Assembly: GCA_036558305.1 (NCBI GenBank)
Contig: DATBFX010000631.1
Coordinates: 1 to 28,249, forward strand
Source of the DNA: DATBFX01 sp036558305
Lineage (GTDB): Bacteria > Chloroflexota > Chloroflexia > Thermomicrobiales > UBA6265
Direction: 5' to 3'
DNA: 28,249 bases
The notes below the pieces were generated by a model, which made no database searches, was not told where the DNA came from, and worked only from the letters and a program-made list of their open reading frames with translations. Made by a program: the position numbers and the translations under genes. Positions 16,274 through 24,175 of the stretch are shown piece by piece. Every line of letters begins with the position of its first letter. Within the stretch, counting starts at the first letter, position 1.

Positions 16274-16287
16274 CCGGGAGACGACGC

Positions 16288-17196
16288 TCACTGCGTCATC
16301 CGCGGCGATCCCACCACATCGACCGCTTCCTCCTCCCTCGACTCCTCATCCCCCTTAACCGCCGGTTCCTCCGCAACAGCCTGGGGTTCTCCCCCTCCTG
16401 GCGCACCCTGCTCCTGATCCGCCTTTTCGGCGTCGCCCGACCCTGCATCATCCGCATCAACCGTCGCCGTCTCTTCGGGCACCGGCGGCCCGTACACGGC
16501 GTCCCCCATCGCCTCGGGCTCACCGTCCTCCGCCAGATCCGCTAACACGGACGACGAGTACCCCCGATCACTCCCCTCGCCGCCCGACTTCGAAAGGTCC
16601 GCCAGGACACTCGACCGGAAACCGCTTCCGTTCTGAGCCGCCGCCTCCGTCCCCACATCCGCCAAAATCGACGACGCGAACATTCGGCCGTACGACGGTT
16701 CGCCGGGAACCTCCTCCAGCACTGGCCCCACCACGGCTTCCGGTCGTTCCTCACGGACATCCTCGGCCGCGACGCCCGCGGTCTCCTCACGCGCCTCGGG
16801 AACTTCGCCCGTCTCGTATTCGGGCTCGGCGACTCGGCGCGCCACCCGTCCGGTTCGCCGGTACGACCACGCCGCCTGCTCCTCCGCGAACCGGCGGATC
16901 GTCAAGACGCTGCCGACTCCGCTCCCGATCACCGCGGCGGCCGACACCATGGCCACCAGCACCGCCCCGGTGTCGTCGCTCACGTCCACGACCAGCAACA
17001 GCAGCGTCACCAGACAGACCGCGAACCCACCCGTCACGATCATGGCGCCGACGCGACGACAGAGCGCTGACCATTGCCAGGCGGAAACGGCGTCGTCCTG
17101 GCGCGATCGGTTCCGCAACGGTCCCACATCGCGAACGGCGAAACCGACCAGCATCAGCACGGCCCCGAGTCCGAAGCCGGCCACGACGAAATCCAC
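16288..17196 (-). CDS. membrane protein with acidic tail and three 20-residue repeats
   Basis: A 302-aa protein of unknown function. Three membrane helices occupy about residues 2-21, 50-71 and 77-99. A basic stretch (RRTGRVARRV) follows, then about 180 residues rich in Glu, Ala, Gly and Pro, expected to be disordered. Within that tail the motif (F/Y)xSS(I/V)LAD(V/L) occurs three times, near residues 173, 193 and 213, exactly 20 residues apart. The GTG at 17196 is chosen because AGGGAG lies 6 bases upstream and the first helix then starts at residue 2; an ATG 27 codons earlier has no such site. The gene is convergent with the kinase and divergent from the LLM gene. The repeated motif may be a docking site for a cytoplasmic partner. 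Confidence 0.78.
   Translation of the reverse strand: MDFVVAGFGLGAVLMLVGFAVRDVGPLRNRSRQDDAVSAWQWSALCRRVGAMIVTGGFAVCLVTLLLLVVDVSDDTGAVLVAMVSAAAVIGSGVGSVLTIRRFAEEQAAWSYRRTGRVARRVAEPEYETGEVPEAREETAGVAAEDVREERPEAVVGPVLEEVPGEPSYGRMFASSILADVGTEAAAQNGSGFRSSVLADLSKSGGEGSDRGYSSSVLADLAEDGEPEAMGDAVYGPPVPEETATVDADDAGSGDAEKADQEQGAPGGGEPQAVAEEPAVKGDEESREEEAVDVVGSPRMTQ
16531..16680 (-). repeat. three in-frame 60-nt coding repeats (SSxLAD motif)
   Basis: Region encoding FASSILADV, FRSSVLADL and YSSSVLADL with exact 20-codon spacing. The motif residues are conserved while the roughly 11 linker residues are not, so selection on the motif rather than recent duplication is likely. Confidence 0.75.
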
Positions 17197-17460
17197 GCCC
17201 CGCTCCCTGTTCCCGCCGCTTTCCGGGTCCCGCGGCGTCGGCCCTATCCGTCCGACACCCCGCCGCGGGTACCCCATGTGCGTCGCCTTGACCACCCGGC
17301 ACAATAGGGGGGAATTCTAGCCCCTTTGGCCGACTGCCTGCCCCTCGTCGTCCCATTCCTGCCCCGTTCGTCGCCTTGCCACTTCCGCGCTCGGCGCTTC
17401 TCCTGTACCATCGCCGCCCAGTCGCATCGTTCTGCTCCTTCGCCCCCGAAAGGACACCGG

Positions 17461-18390
17461 GTGCCTCCCCCGCGAGCACGACCGCTCAAACTCGGTCTCT
17501 ACATCCCCAACGGCGACGGCCCGATGGGCAACGGCGTCGAACGCTGGCACGATGTCCTCGCCCTTGCGCGCCGGGCCGAAGCGGTCGGCTTCGACTCGGT
17601 CTGGGTCGCCGACCACACCCTCTTCCGCTTTGAAGGCGTCCCCGCCCACGGCCGCTGGGAATGCTGGTCCCTCCTGGCCGCGCTCGCCGCCTCCACCTCG
17701 CGCCTGGAGATCGGCCCCCTCGTCTCCTGCCTGGCCTTCCGCAACCCCGCCCTCCTCGCCAAGATCGCCGACACCGTCGACGAGATCAGCGGCGGCCGAC
17801 TCATTCTCGCGCTCGGCGCCGGCTGGCACGAACCCGAATTCACCGCCTACGGCTACCCCTTCGACCACCGCGCCGGTCGTTTTGAAGAGGGCGTCCGCAT
17901 CGTCCACGATCTCCTCCGCACCGGCCGCGCCGACTTCCACGGCCGCTTCCACACCGTCGCCGGCTGCGAGCTCCGCCCCCGCGGCCCCCGCCCCGCCGGT
18001 CCGCCGCTCGTGATCGGCACCAACGGCGACCGCCTCCTTCGCCTCACCGCCCGTTACGCCGACGCCTGGAACACCACCTGGCTCCGCCACCCCGACGAGA
18101 TCGCTCCCCTCCGCGCCGCCGTCGACGCCGCCTGCCGCGCCGTCGACCGCGACCCCGCCACCCTCGCCCGCACCGCCTGCGTCTTCCTCGATCTGCCCAC
18201 CTACCAGGGCCGCTGGTCCTGGACCACTCCCCAAGCCCCCGAACCCCGCGATCCCCACGAAGCCGCCGCCCTCCTCCGCGGCTTCGCCGCCGAAGGCATC
18301 TCCCACGTCATGCTCTGGCTCGACCCCTGCACCGCCGCCGGCCTCGACGCCTTCGCCGAAACCATCGCCCTCCTCGACACAGATCAATAG
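17461..18390 (+). CDS. LLM-class flavin-dependent oxidoreductase
   Basis: A 309-aa bacterial-luciferase-like TIM-barrel enzyme using FMN or F420. Family features are LKLGLYIPNG at the start, ARRAEAVGFDSVWVADHTLF, TSRLEIGPLVSCLAFRNPALLAKIADTVDEISGGRLILALGAGWHEPEFTAYGYPF, RAGRFEEGVRIVHDLL and PLVIGTNGDRLLRLTARYADAWNT. The GAGWHEPEF block is characteristic of the subgroup annotated as F420-dependent, but cofactor and substrate are not proven here. The GTG at 17461 has AAAGGA 7 bases upstream; the frame continues to 17326 without another good site. TACCAT at 17406-17411 may be a -10 box with a weak TTCCGC 17 bases before it. The stop codon TAG overlaps the first base of the 46-bp repeat. Confidence 0.9.
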   Translation: MPPPRARPLKLGLYIPNGDGPMGNGVERWHDVLALARRAEAVGFDSVWVADHTLFRFEGVPAHGRWECWSLLAALAASTSRLEIGPLVSCLAFRNPALLAKIADTVDEISGGRLILALGAGWHEPEFTAYGYPFDHRAGRFEEGVRIVHDLLRTGRADFHGRFHTVAGCELRPRGPRPAGPPLVIGTNGDRLLRLTARYADAWNTTWLRHPDEIAPLRAAVDAACRAVDRDPATLARTACVFLDLPTYQGRWSWTTPQAPEPRDPHEAAALLRGFAAEGISHVMLWLDPCTAAGLDAFAETIALLDTDQ

Positions 18391-18435
18391 TCATTCCGAG
18401 CCTGCCGAGGAAACTCCCGGAGCGCAGCGGAGGCG
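18390..18435. repeat. 46-bp dispersed repeat, copy 2
   Basis: Same element as 16117-16162 (44 of 46 bases identical), beginning at the final G of the LLM gene's stop codon. Both copies lie just 3' of plus-strand genes in the same orientation. Confidence 0.85.
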
Positions 18436-18506
18436 GCGTGAGCCTTGAACCGACTGCCGGTCGAGGGGTGTACGAATATTCCTCGAAAATTGCCCACCCC
18501 ACCCCC

Positions 18507-18535
18507 TTGACAAGTGTACGTACGCCTGGTACTAT
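18507..18535 (+). promoter_or_regulatory. consensus sigma70-type promoter with inverted repeat
   Basis: TTGACA (18507-18512), 17-base spacer, TACTAT (18530-18535): a perfect -35 and a 5-of-6 -10 at ideal spacing, the best promoter match in the window. Inside the spacer is the palindrome GTACGTAC (18516-18523). TGTACG (18515-18520) and CGTACA (18539-18544) form an inverted repeat bracketing the -10, a likely operator. No plus-strand protein gene follows; the candidate RNA at 18544-18731 does. Confidence 0.75.
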
Positions 18536-18543
18536 GAACGTAC

Positions 18544-18731
18544 AGTCCCGAGGGGCTAAGCGGAAGCGAAGCTCCCCACCGCGACGGACAACGGCCGGAA
18601 CGCCATTGCGGGGTAGCGTTTCGAGACCCGTCCGCCGCGGGACCGATCAGGAAGCCACGACCGTTGCGGGGCGTTGTCGTGGGGGAGCGGTCGGTCGCGG
18701 GGAGCGACGCCAACGCGAAGCTTGTCGGGAC
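18544..18731 (+). ncRNA. candidate structured noncoding RNA, class unknown
   Basis: Starts where the promoter at 18507-18535 should initiate. A 7-bp closing helix pairs 18545-18551 (GTCCCGA) with 18725-18731 (TCGGGAC). Inside it are three arms. Arm A: GGGG (18552-18555) with CCCC (18574-18577). Arm B: 18579-18589 with 18630-18640, 10 of 11 pairs, containing a 7-bp inner stem (18597-18603 with 18616-18622). Arm C: GACCGATC (18641-18648) with GGTCGGTC (18689-18696), then an internal loop and CCACGAC (18655-18661) with GTCGTGG (18676-18682). There is no ATG inside. It is not rod-like as 6S RNA is, and I see no SRP, RNase P or tmRNA signature. A clear terminator is missing, and it runs antisense into the 3' end of the dienelactone hydrolase gene. 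Confidence 0.5.
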
Positions 18732-18740
18732 CTCTCCCCT

Positions 18741-19484
18741 TTAAGCCGGCACCGGCTCCCCCACGAAGTCCAACATCTGCCGCCACGCATCCTCGCACGC
18801 CGCCGCGTACTCCGCGAACGTCCGGTCAAAAAACGAATGCGGCGCCCCGTCGTACACCACCGTCTTGTGCGCCACCCCCGCCGCCGCGAGTTCTCGGTCG
18901 AATTGCTCGAACTCCGCGATCGGCGTATGGTCCGCCCCCGCCACCATCACCAGCAATGGCGCCTTCATTTCACCGATCGAGTTCCGTACCCGGCTCGGTA
19001 CGCCGTAAAACCCGATCGCCCCCGCCAGTCCGGGCTGTGACGCCGACTGCCGCCATGAGTTGCTCCCGCCAAAACAGAACCCCACCGTGTACACCCGCGC
19101 GACCGCCCCGCCCTCCGCCGAACGCAGGTAGGCGATCGCCGCCGCCGCATCCGCATCGACCCCGTCCGGCGTCGTCTGCTCCACGTGCGGCCGAAACACG
19201 AACGCCTCGTCCCGCGCCCCGTGCCCCGCCGTCCGCCCGAAGTAGTCAATCGCCACCGCGTCGATCCCCGCCTCCGCGAACCGCTGCGCCAGCTCCTTGT
19301 AGAACTCGTGCAACCCCCGCACGTCGGGCAGAATCACCATCCCCACCCCGCTCGGCCGCGCCGCCCGCGCCGCGAACGCCATCAACTCGTTGCCGTCCGC
19401 CGCCCGCAACGTCAGATCGCTCGCTCCGGCCGCTCCCCCCGACACCGGTGGCAACGGCGGACGCGCATCGTCTCCGTAACACAT
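18741..19484 (-). CDS. dienelactone hydrolase family protein
   Basis: A 247-aa cytoplasmic alpha/beta hydrolase. The catalytic triad is visible as Cys 137 in VGFCFGG, Asp 185 in VAGADHTPI and His 216 in GAPHSFFDR; a Cys nucleophile is the mark of the DLH family. Other family blocks are VILPDVRGLHEFYKELAQRFAEAGIDAVAIDYFGRT and IGFYGVPS. Classical DLH hydrolyses dienelactone in chloroaromatic degradation, but many members are general carboxyl esterases and no pathway genes lie nearby. The ATG at 19484 has AGGAGGGC about 6 bases upstream; the frame extends 12 codons further without a better site. It is divergent from the STAND regulator gene, sharing a 221-bp intergenic region. Confidence 0.91.
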   Translation of the reverse strand: MCYGDDARPPLPPVSGGAAGASDLTLRAADGNELMAFAARAARPSGVGMVILPDVRGLHEFYKELAQRFAEAGIDAVAIDYFGRTAGHGARDEAFVFRPHVEQTTPDGVDADAAAAIAYLRSAEGGAVARVYTVGFCFGGSNSWRQSASQPGLAGAIGFYGVPSRVRNSIGEMKAPLLVMVAGADHTPIAEFEQFDRELAAAGVAHKTVVYDGAPHSFFDRTFAEYAAACEDAWRQMLDFVGEPVPA

Positions 19485-19628
19485 GGTCTTGCCCTCCTGC
19501 ACTCGCATCGGATTGCCCACGCATCTCGAAGTCTACGCTGCGGAAAGACAGTCCGCTGACAGGGCGACAGGACTCGGCTCGCCCGGCGCCAACCCACGCA
19601 AATCCACGCAACGGCACGCGGGATTCGG

Positions 19629-19657
19629 TTGCGAGCGGCACTCGTCATCACTACGAT
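19629..19657 (+). promoter_or_regulatory. promoter of the STAND regulator gene
   Basis: TTGCGA (19629-19634), 17-base spacer, TACGAT (19652-19657), each 4 of 6 to consensus at ideal spacing. Start of transcription would be near 19664, about 40 bases before the GTG start at 19706. Confidence 0.5.
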
Positions 19658-19705
19658 ACGACCGTCCACGACCGATTGGCACCGTGGACAGCGGGGAGAC
19701 GGTGA

Positions 19706-22294
19706 GTGGACGCCAGCGAGCCCGCAATCTCCACGGCTCCGTCGTCGTTCGGCGCGCTCCTTCGCCATTTCCGATCGGCCGCCGGTCTCACCCAGGCCGA
19801 ACTCGCGGCACGAGCCCAGCTCAGCACCCGCGGCATCAGCGATCTCGAACGCGGGTTGCGCTCGTTCCCCCATGCCTACACGGTCTCCCTCCTCGCGAAC
19901 GCGCTTGACCTCTCCCAGGCGGAGATCGACGAGCTCGAGGCCGCCTCCCAACCACCCCGCCGCACCATCCCCAAACCGCGTCCACGACCGATCGCTCCGA
20001 TCCCATTGCCCCTCTCTTCGCTGATCGGCCGCCAACCCGAGCTTGCCGCGCTGCGCTCGCTGCTGCTGGACGACCGGCACCGTCTTCTCTCCCTCATCGG
20101 TCCAGGCGGCGTCGGCAAAACGCGCCTGGCCCTGACCCTCGCCGCCGATCTCGCCGGCTCCTATGGCGACGGCGTCGCTTTCGTTCCTCTGGCTTCGGTG
20201 CTCGACCCCGCCCTCGTCCCCTCCGCGATCGGCTCGGCCTTCGCGATCCGGGAGCGCGGGACTCAGACCATCCTGAGACTCCTCCGATCCTCCCTCGCCG
20301 ACAACCACGTCCTGATCGTGCTCGACAATTGCGAGCACCTCCTCGCCGCCGCACCCGCGGTCGCCGACCTGCTTGGCTCCTGCCATCGGCTCGCCATCCT
20401 CACCACCAGCCGCGCCCCACTCCGGATCGCGGGCGAGCACGTCTTCGCCGTAGTCCCCCTTTCCCTCCCAGACGAGCGTTCCGGCAATTCGGTCTCCAGC
20501 ATCGCCACCAGCGACGCGGTCACCCTTTTCGTCCAGCGCGCCCGCGCCATCGCACCGGGTCTTGCCATCACCCCCGCGACGGCAGGCGCGATCTCCGAGA
20601 TTTGCCGCCGCCTCGATGGTTTGCCGCTGGCGATCGAACTTGCGGCCGCCCACACGCGGGTTCTCTCACCGTCCGCCCTCCTGGCTCGGATGGGATCGGG
20701 GCTCGCCGTTCTCGCCGGTGGTCCCCGCGATGCGCCCGCCCGCCACGCAACCCTCCGCGACGCGATCGCCTGGAGCTACCACCTGTTGTCTGCGGACGAG
20801 CAACGCCTCTTTCGCTCGCTGTCGGTGTTCGTCGGCGGCTTCACCGTGCAGGCGGTCGAAACCATCGTCTGCCCGGATCCGACGACGCTGCCCGACGAGA
20901 CCCCCGATATCGTCGGAACCCTCGCGGGACTCCTCGATCAAAGCATGGTCGTTCGCACGACCGACCCGCGAGGTGAGTCCCGCTTTTCCATGCTCGAGAC
21001 GATCCGCGAGTTCGCCATCGAGCAACTTGAACGGCACGGCGAGCACCGGCGGGCGCGGGATCGTCACGCGCAATGGTGCCTGGCGCTGGCGAGGGCGTCG
21101 ATCGGCGACGACCCCTCCTCCGCCGACCTGCGGACGCTGGAGACCGAACACGCAAATCTCCGGGCGGCACTGGTCTGGCTGGAACAGACCGTCCAAGGTC
21201 TGCGCCTTCTCCAACTGGTCACCGCCCTCGGCGTTTTCTGGCAATACCAGGGTCACCTCGGTGAGGGCCGGAACTGGCTGGAACGGGCCGTCACCCTCTG
21301 TCCGATGGAGGTCGCGCCACCCGACCTCCTGGCCGATGCCTGCTTCGACCTCGGACACCTCATGCTCCTCCAGGGCGACCTTGAACCGGTGGAATCCCAG
21401 ATCGCGCGGGCCCGCGCCCTGTGGCGCGGCCTCGGCAATCGAGTCGGAGAGGCGATGGCGCTTTCGGAACTCGGCGCGCTGGCGGAACGTCGCGGCGAAG
21501 ATGACCATGCCGAAGCCAACTTTCGCGCGGCACTCGTGATCGAAAGAGAAACCGGCGCGACGCGCTTCGCCGGCGAAGAACTCGAAAATCTCGCGGACAC
21601 CGCCTACCGGCGGGGTGATCTCGCGCGGTCCGCTGCCTACTCCGCGGAAGCGGTCGCCGTCTGCCGTGCCGCCGGTCTCCCCATCGGCATCGCCCATGCC
21701 CTTGTCGGCATCGCCCAGGTCGCCTCCGCGCGTGGAGACCCCGACCGTGCGGCCTCGGCCCTGGAGGAGAGTCTCTCCCTCGTCCTTGAACACGGCTACC
21801 AACTCGGCATCGCCGATGCCTTCGCTGGCTGGGCAACCGTCGCCCTCGCCCTTGGACAACCCGCGCGTGCCTGCCGCCTGCTCGGTGCCGCCGGCGCGCT
21901 CTGCCAGGCCACCGGCGCCGCCCGTCCGATGCACGAGGAGCAGTACCGGCGCGCCCTGGCCGCCGCTCAACGTGCCCTCGGTCCGGATCGATTCCACGCC
22001 GCCTGGAGCGAAGGACACGCGCTCTCGCTTGCGGACGCCGTCTTCGAAACCATCCTGGTCGTGGAACCGCCTGCTTCCCCCCGCCACCTGCCTTCGTCTC
22101 CCGCGGATCTGACCGCTCGCGAAGCCGAAGTCCTGCACCTCGTCGCCGAGGGTCGGACCAATCCGGAGATCGCCGCCGCGCTCGGCATCCGCCCGAAAAC
22201 CGTCGCGAACCACGTCGCGGCCATCCTCGGCAAGTTTGGCGTCGAGACGCGCACCGCGGCGGTCGCCTACGCCATTCGCCACGGTCTCGCCTGA
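19706..22294 (+). CDS. STAND ATPase regulator with N-terminal XRE and C-terminal LuxR domains
   Basis: An 862-aa transcriptional regulator. Residues about 14-77 form a Cro/C1-type helix-turn-helix (FGALLRHFRSAAGLTQAELAARAQLSTRGISDLERG). An NB-ARC-like NTPase follows after LIGRQPEL, with P-loop GPGGVGKTR (132-140), Walker B LIVLDNCEHL, sensor TTSRAPL and GLPLAIELAAA. TPR-like helices span about 460-790. A LuxR/GerE helix-turn-helix ends the chain (LTAREAEVLHLVAEGRTNPEIAAALGIRPKTVANHVAAIL). Such STAND proteins stay inactive until a ligand reaches the TPR part and nucleotide exchange drives oligomerisation. Two DNA-binding domains on one chain is unusual. The GTG at 19706 has GGGGAG 7 bases upstream. 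The downstream Cys-rich gene is a possible target. Confidence 0.93.
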   Translation: MDASEPAISTAPSSFGALLRHFRSAAGLTQAELAARAQLSTRGISDLERGLRSFPHAYTVSLLANALDLSQAEIDELEAASQPPRRTIPKPRPRPIAPIPLPLSSLIGRQPELAALRSLLLDDRHRLLSLIGPGGVGKTRLALTLAADLAGSYGDGVAFVPLASVLDPALVPSAIGSAFAIRERGTQTILRLLRSSLADNHVLIVLDNCEHLLAAAPAVADLLGSCHRLAILTTSRAPLRIAGEHVFAVVPLSLPDERSGNSVSSIATSDAVTLFVQRARAIAPGLAITPATAGAISEICRRLDGLPLAIELAAAHTRVLSPSALLARMGSGLAVLAGGPRDAPARHATLRDAIAWSYHLLSADEQRLFRSLSVFVGGFTVQAVETIVCPDPTTLPDETPDIVGTLAGLLDQSMVVRTTDPRGESRFSMLETIREFAIEQLERHGEHRRARDRHAQWCLALARASIGDDPSSADLRTLETEHANLRAALVWLEQTVQGLRLLQLVTALGVFWQYQGHLGEGRNWLERAVTLCPMEVAPPDLLADACFDLGHLMLLQGDLEPVESQIARARALWRGLGNRVGEAMALSELGALAERRGEDDHAEANFRAALVIERETGATRFAGEELENLADTAYRRGDLARSAAYSAEAVAVCRAAGLPIGIAHALVGIAQVASARGDPDRAASALEESLSLVLEHGYQLGIADAFAGWATVALALGQPARACRLLGAAGALCQATGAARPMHEEQYRRALAAAQRALGPDRFHAAWSEGHALSLADAVFETILVVEPPASPRHLPSSPADLTAREAEVLHLVAEGRTNPEIAAALGIRPKTVANHVAAILGKFGVETRTAAVAYAIRHGLA

Positions 22295-22341
22295 ACCATC
22301 CTCGTGGGCGCAAACCAACCCTGGAATCTCGGCAGGACATA

Positions 22342-22353
22342 GGTCATCTGACC
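22342..22353. promoter_or_regulatory. palindrome GGTCA-TC-TGACC, possible operator
   Basis: A perfect 5-bp inverted repeat with a 2-base centre, extended outward by CAT/ATG around one mismatch (22338-22357). It lies in the 166-bp gap between the STAND regulator and the Cys-rich gene, where an operator for the latter would be expected. No clear -35/-10 pair was found next to it. Confidence 0.35.
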
Positions 22354-22460
22354 GATGCGCTCCGGCCTTCCCCGCCGTAGCATCGACTCGGGCAAACGCC
22401 GTCCGTCTCTGAACCCGCACAACCGCACCCGATCGAGCCACCGCCGCGGAGGAGTCCCGT

Positions 22461-24017
22461 ATGGACGGTCAGCGCTTCGACGATTTGGCGCGGAAGTTGG
22501 CCGGCGTCTCCTCCAGGCGCGGCCTCCTTCGCGCGCTCGCCGGCGGTTCCGCCGGCGTGTTGGCGTCGCGCCTGTTCGGTCCCGACGCGGACGACGATGT
22601 CGCCGCGCAGACGACCTGCACCCGCTCCGGGCAGGCGTGCACCGCCGACGGCGAATGCTGTGCAACGATGGTCTGCCGCCGGGGCATGTGCCGCCAGGGC
22701 TGCCGCATCGACGGCACGTTCCGCCCCACCGGCAGCCGCAATCCCGACAACGCCTGTCTGGCCTGCCGCCCCGGCAAGAGCACCACCGACTGGAGCCCGG
22801 TCAACGACGGCACGACCTGCGACGACGGCGACCTCTGCACCACCGGCGACGTCTGCCAGGCGGGCGTCTGCACCGGCGGCAAGAAGAAATGCGGCAAGTG
22901 CCGGACCTGTGACCCCGCGACCGGCGCCTGCTCGGCGGTTGCCAATGGCACGCCATGCGACGACGGCAACCTGTGCACGGTCCTGGACTATTGCCAGGAC
23001 GGGGTCTGCCACCCTGGCGAAAAGCTCGGATGCGTCCATCACCCGTGCCAGCACTCCAAGTGCAACCCGGCGACCGGACAGTGTGAGCTTAGCCCCGTCG
23101 CCGACGGCACCGCCTGCCGCACCACGCCGGAGGACGCCTGCCACACCAGCCGTGGCATCTGTCAGGCAGGCGCCTGCGTCGCCACCGCCAAGGTCTGTGC
23201 GGCCTGCCACACCTGCGACCCGGCGCGCGGCTGTGTCCGCCTCGCCAACGGAACCGCCTGCGACACCGGCGACCCGTGCCAGAACGGTACCTGCTACGCC
23301 GGCGTCTGCCAGGCGACGCCGAAGACGTGCGGACGTTGCCACGCCTGTGAGCCGGGCGTCGGGTGTGTCCAGGTCGCCGCGGGCACACCCTGCGACGACT
23401 TCAACATCTGCACTGAGCAGTCCCATTGCGACGAGAACGGTTTGTGCGTCGGGACGCCCAAGACCTGCCCCCAATGCCAGAAATGTGTCCAGGAAGCCGG
23501 CGGTTGCGTCGCCTTCGGCAACGACCCGTGCGAGATGCCCTGCTATCAGGGCACCTGCGCCGGCGGCGAGTGCTCTATCATCATCGAGGAAAAGGATTGC
23601 AGCGCCCTCGATTCGGCGGACGGGTGCCAGAAGGGGCAGTGCGATCCCGAAACCGGCCAGTGCCTCGCCGTGGCCGTCGCCGACGGCACGCGGTGCGGCG
23701 ATTTCTCCAACCCCTGCGCCATGGATTCTTGCCAGGACGGACTCTGCAAGCCGAGCTGCTGCCTTCTCGGCCAGGGCGAAACCTGCGTCAATGACTCGGT
23801 CTGTTGCCGTGGCCTGTACTGCGTCGAGACGATGCACCTCGATGCCTTCCTCAACATCGTCCTCGAAGACAAATGCTCCAGTTGCGAGTCGCGCGAAGGC
23901 GAACCCTGCTTTCCCGAACACGGCGATGCCGGTTGCTGCCCATCGCAAGAGTGCGTCTGCGACAGCACGCAGGTGATCTGCCAAAGTGGTGGGGGGTGGG
24001 CTTGCAAAACGCACTGA
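22461..24017 (+). CDS. cysteine-rich exported protein with knottin-like ends
   Basis: A 518-aa protein with about 76 cysteines by my count. The N-terminus (VSSRRGLLRALAGGSAGVLAS) resembles a twin-arginine leader. Mature part: first a 6-Cys cluster with spacing C-x6-C-x5-CC-x4-C-x4-C, the pattern of inhibitor cystine knots. Then about eight imperfect repeats of roughly 40-46 residues built on DG(T/N)xC(D), C(Q)xGxC and CxxCxxC-DPxxGxC. Last, two more CC-centred clusters (C-x7-C-x5-CC-x4-C and C-x7-C-x8-CC-x4-C). Such DGxxC repeats occur in predicted extracellular proteins of Chloroflexota and myxobacteria with no assigned function. GGAGGAG lies 6 bases before the ATG. A surface or adhesive role is possible but unproven. 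Confidence 0.9.
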   Translation: MDGQRFDDLARKLAGVSSRRGLLRALAGGSAGVLASRLFGPDADDDVAAQTTCTRSGQACTADGECCATMVCRRGMCRQGCRIDGTFRPTGSRNPDNACLACRPGKSTTDWSPVNDGTTCDDGDLCTTGDVCQAGVCTGGKKKCGKCRTCDPATGACSAVANGTPCDDGNLCTVLDYCQDGVCHPGEKLGCVHHPCQHSKCNPATGQCELSPVADGTACRTTPEDACHTSRGICQAGACVATAKVCAACHTCDPARGCVRLANGTACDTGDPCQNGTCYAGVCQATPKTCGRCHACEPGVGCVQVAAGTPCDDFNICTEQSHCDENGLCVGTPKTCPQCQKCVQEAGGCVAFGNDPCEMPCYQGTCAGGECSIIIEEKDCSALDSADGCQKGQCDPETGQCLAVAVADGTRCGDFSNPCAMDSCQDGLCKPSCCLLGQGETCVNDSVCCRGLYCVETMHLDAFLNIVLEDKCSSCESREGEPCFPEHGDAGCCPSQECVCDSTQVICQSGGGWACKTH

Positions 24018-24110
24018 GGGAGCCGAACGCGTCCAGCCGATGGGATCCCCGCCTCAACGCGATCAAGTGCATCGCCGAATCCGGCTGATCCCTGAGCCGC
24101 CGAACACAAC

Positions 24111-24148
24111 GCGAACCCCGAGGGCAGAAATCTGCCCTCGGGGTTCGC
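24111..24148. terminator. strong bidirectional terminator hairpin
   Basis: A perfect 17-18 bp stem (24111-24128 with 24131-24148; centre GGGCAGA-AA-TCTGCCC) lies between the convergent Cys-rich and SH3b genes. The 3' side on the plus strand continues CTTGCCCCTT, modestly T-containing. Its perfection and position support a shared terminator. Confidence 0.8.
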
Positions 24149-24175
24149 TTGCCCCTTGATGGAAACTGCGGTGCG

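Noticed and set aside
18544..18731. Assigning the folded RNA to 6S, SRP, tmRNA or RNase P
   Set aside because: It is multi-armed rather than rod-like, lacks the SRP tetraloop region and internal-loop motifs, is too short for tmRNA or RNase P, and shows none of their conserved blocks.
18438..19040. Plus-strand open frame overlapping the candidate RNA and dienelactone hydrolase
   Set aside because: Arg/Pro-rich shadow without a ribosome-binding site; the opposite strand encodes a complete DLH with its catalytic triad.
22620..23900. CRISPR-like repetition in the Cys-rich gene
   Set aside because: The repetition is at protein level (Cys motifs every 40-46 residues); there are no constant DNA repeats with unique spacers.
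22597..23976. Second plus-strand frame within the Cys-rich gene
   Set aside because: Ala/Arg/Pro/Thr-rich shadow; the Cys-repeat frame has a leader, an SD and regular motif spacing.
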